From: Hyaloraphidium curvatum
Taxonomy: Eukaryota; Monoblepharomycota; Hyaloraphidiomycetes; Hyaloraphidiales; Hyaloraphidiaceae
Direction of reading: 5' to 3'
DNA length: 64,000 nucleotides
NCBI GenBank assembly: GCA_025558095.1
Contig: JAIVFI010000008.1
Location: 310,001 to 374,000 of the forward strand
Position 1 is the stretch's first letter. Each line of letters opens with the position of its first letter. The position numbers and the translations under genes were made by a program. Shown in pieces: positions 62,931 to 64,000 of this stretch. The notes beneath the pieces are model-generated. The model saw nothing but the letters and a program-made list of their open reading frames with translations. It did no database searches and was not told the DNA's origin.

Positions 62931-64000
62931 ATGCGCCGCCTCTCCACGCTCCTCCTCCTCGTCGCCCTCTCCCTCCTCCTCACCCGCCCCGACGAGCCCT
63001 CCTTCCGCCGCTTCCTCGTCTCGGAAGCCAATAAACGCGACAGCCAGTTCCTCCGCTCGCTGGCCTACTCGCCCCGCCTGGACCTGCGGCAGCGCGATTT
63101 CGTGCTGGCGCGGTACGCCTCCCTGCCGGGAATCGGGGGGGCCGAGTTCGTGGGCGCGTGGGGGACGTGGTGGCCCGTGCCGAGGGCGGGGAAGGGGAAG
63201 GGGTGGACGGCGTGGGTGCCGGCGTGTTCGGGGGGGTGCGGGCCGGGGGTCTGCGTGGGCGCCGAGTCGTGCCTTTGCCTGCCGGGCCATACGGGGCGGG
63301 GGTGCTCGGCGACGGTGCCGCAGTTCAGGTCGCTGGGACCGAGATTGCCTAAGGAGCGCATGGCTTCCGTCAGGGGGTTCTTAGAAGCGGCAGGGAAGTG
63401 GGGCGCGCCGGAATGGGCGCTGGATGCCGCGGAGGGGGCCGCCGAGGCCGTTTCGGACGCGCTGGACCAGGCGACGGTCATGGAGGCCATCATGGTGCTC
63501 ATGGTGGGCATGTACGTCGCCGGCACCGTGTTTGCTTCGCCCTTCCCGGCCATGCGGGCGCGGTTCGACGCCTTCGCCTCGAGCTCCCCCGCCCGCTTCA
63601 ACCCCGCCGGATTGCTCCTCGCCAACTTCAACAGCAACTCGCTCGCGGACCTGCTGCTGAACCTGGGCTTCTTTGTGCACTTTGCGCCGGCGGCGTACGC
63701 CCGCCTCGGGGAGCGGCGCTTCCTGTACCTGGTCGGGGCGTGCTGCCTCGCCGCGCAGGGCGCCTCGCTGCTCTGGCGCAACATCTCTGGCAACTCGCGG
63801 CGGTCGGCCGCGGGCGCGAGCGGCTGGGTGGTCGGCCTCGAGTCGTACGTGCTCGCCGCCGTGGCGGGGTCGTCGGCCTACGCGCAGGGGCCGCTGTTTG
63901 TGGTTCGCGAGAGCGTGCTGAGGCACCTCATGCTGGACCTGATCGTCAACGGACGGCGTTCGGACTGGGCGGCCGCGGTCGGGGGGTTCGTCGGGGGCGT
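62931..64000 (+). CDS. Rhomboid-like membrane protein with an EGF-like motif (cut by window end)
   Basis: The frame is open from ATG 62931 to the last base, so the C-terminus is missing. A signal sequence (RRLSTLLLLVALSLLLTR) leads. A luminal region holds CSGGCGPGVCVGAESCLCLP then GHTGRGC, an EGF-like pattern of six Cys. Hydrophobic helices follow: ATVMEAIMVLMVGMYVAGTVF, LADLLLNLGFFVHFAPAAYA, FLYLVGACCLAAQGASLL, then AAGASGWVVGLESYVLAAVA. GASG could be the rhomboid GxSx serine motif; the His and the His-x4-Asn partner expected later or earlier are not clearly seen. Rhomboids are intramembrane proteases. An inactive rhomboid is also possible. Confidence 0.6.
   Translation, partial: MRRLSTLLLLVALSLLLTRPDEPSFRRFLVSEANKRDSQFLRSLAYSPRLDLRQRDFVLARYASLPGIGGAEFVGAWGTWWPVPRAGKGKGWTAWVPACSGGCGPGVCVGAESCLCLPGHTGRGCSATVPQFRSLGPRLPKERMASVRGFLEAAGKWGAPEWALDAAEGAAEAVSDALDQATVMEAIMVLMVGMYVAGTVFASPFPAMRARFDAFASSSPARFNPAGLLLANFNSNSLADLLLNLGFFVHFAPAAYARLGERRFLYLVGACCLAAQGASLLWRNISGNSRRSAAGASGWVVGLESYVLAAVAGSSAYAQGPLFVVRESVLRHLMLDLIVNGRRSDWAAAVGGFVGG

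Overview
The window is nuclear DNA of a GC-rich eukaryote with compact genes. Introns are mostly 50-80 nt, often with the 5' splice site GTGGGT, and always removable in frame where the protein family is known. MGM101, a citrate synthase with a probable peroxisomal C-terminus, an NAD formate dehydrogenase, Tpt1, Tfb5, ESCRT-III Vps20/CHMP6, PAR-1/MARK kinase and selenocysteine synthase (SepSecS) together fit an early-diverging fungus or a related opisthokont. The species cannot be fixed from the sequence.

Layout. 0-4.3 kb: a small membrane protein, a GPI-type aspartic protease and a flavin amine oxidase. 4.5-28.2 kb: an intronless, bacterial-looking bacillithiol locus. bshC (minus) is followed by an alpha/beta-hydrolase-like gene and the 5' part of bshA (plus). 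The 3' part of bshA lies about 14 kb further on, next to a decayed bshB copy, and an intact bshB lies at 27.5-28.2 kb. The block separating the two bshA halves carries a 12-exon gene (10823-22399) whose exon phases all agree. It is predicted to encode about 3,600 residues: membrane segments, two ubiquitin-like domains (the second ending in LPGG), an RGG/low-complexity region, an XPG/FEN1-like nuclease domain, a long helical region and a Fanzor (TnpB-like RuvC + zinc ribbon) C-terminus. This giant protein and the split bacillithiol locus are the two most unusual things here. A receptor-like kinase gene with Stig1-like repeats, a membrane segment, an SH3 domain and a TKL kinase (23.6-27.4 kb) lies between the bshB pseudogene and intact bshB.

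28.4-53.1 kb is ordinary gene-dense sequence: citrate synthase, formate dehydrogenase, a disordered protein, an F-box/LRR-like protein, XPF/RAD1 nuclease, PAR-1/MARK kinase, a SIRT6/7-like sirtuin, Mgm101, a disordered coiled-coil protein, an HHE hemerythrin, Vps20/CHMP6, a GFA/CENP-V-fold protein and a LanC-like protein. At 53.4-57.7 kb two identical 634-bp direct repeats flank SepSecS and mitochondrial ribosomal protein uL6. 58-64 kb holds Tpt1, a LysM protein, a Zip3/RNF212-like RING protein, Tfb5 and the start of a rhomboid-like membrane protein cut by the window end.

Themes: DNA repair and recombination (XPF, Mgm101, RNF212-like, Tfb5), thiol and one-carbon chemistry (bacillithiol enzymes, GFA-like, LanC-like, formate dehydrogenase) and selenocysteine synthesis. 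No tRNA, rRNA or CRISPR array was found. Coordinates of multi-exon genes run from start codon to stop codon; exon limits come from reading frame, GT-AG signals and expected family sequence, not from transcripts.
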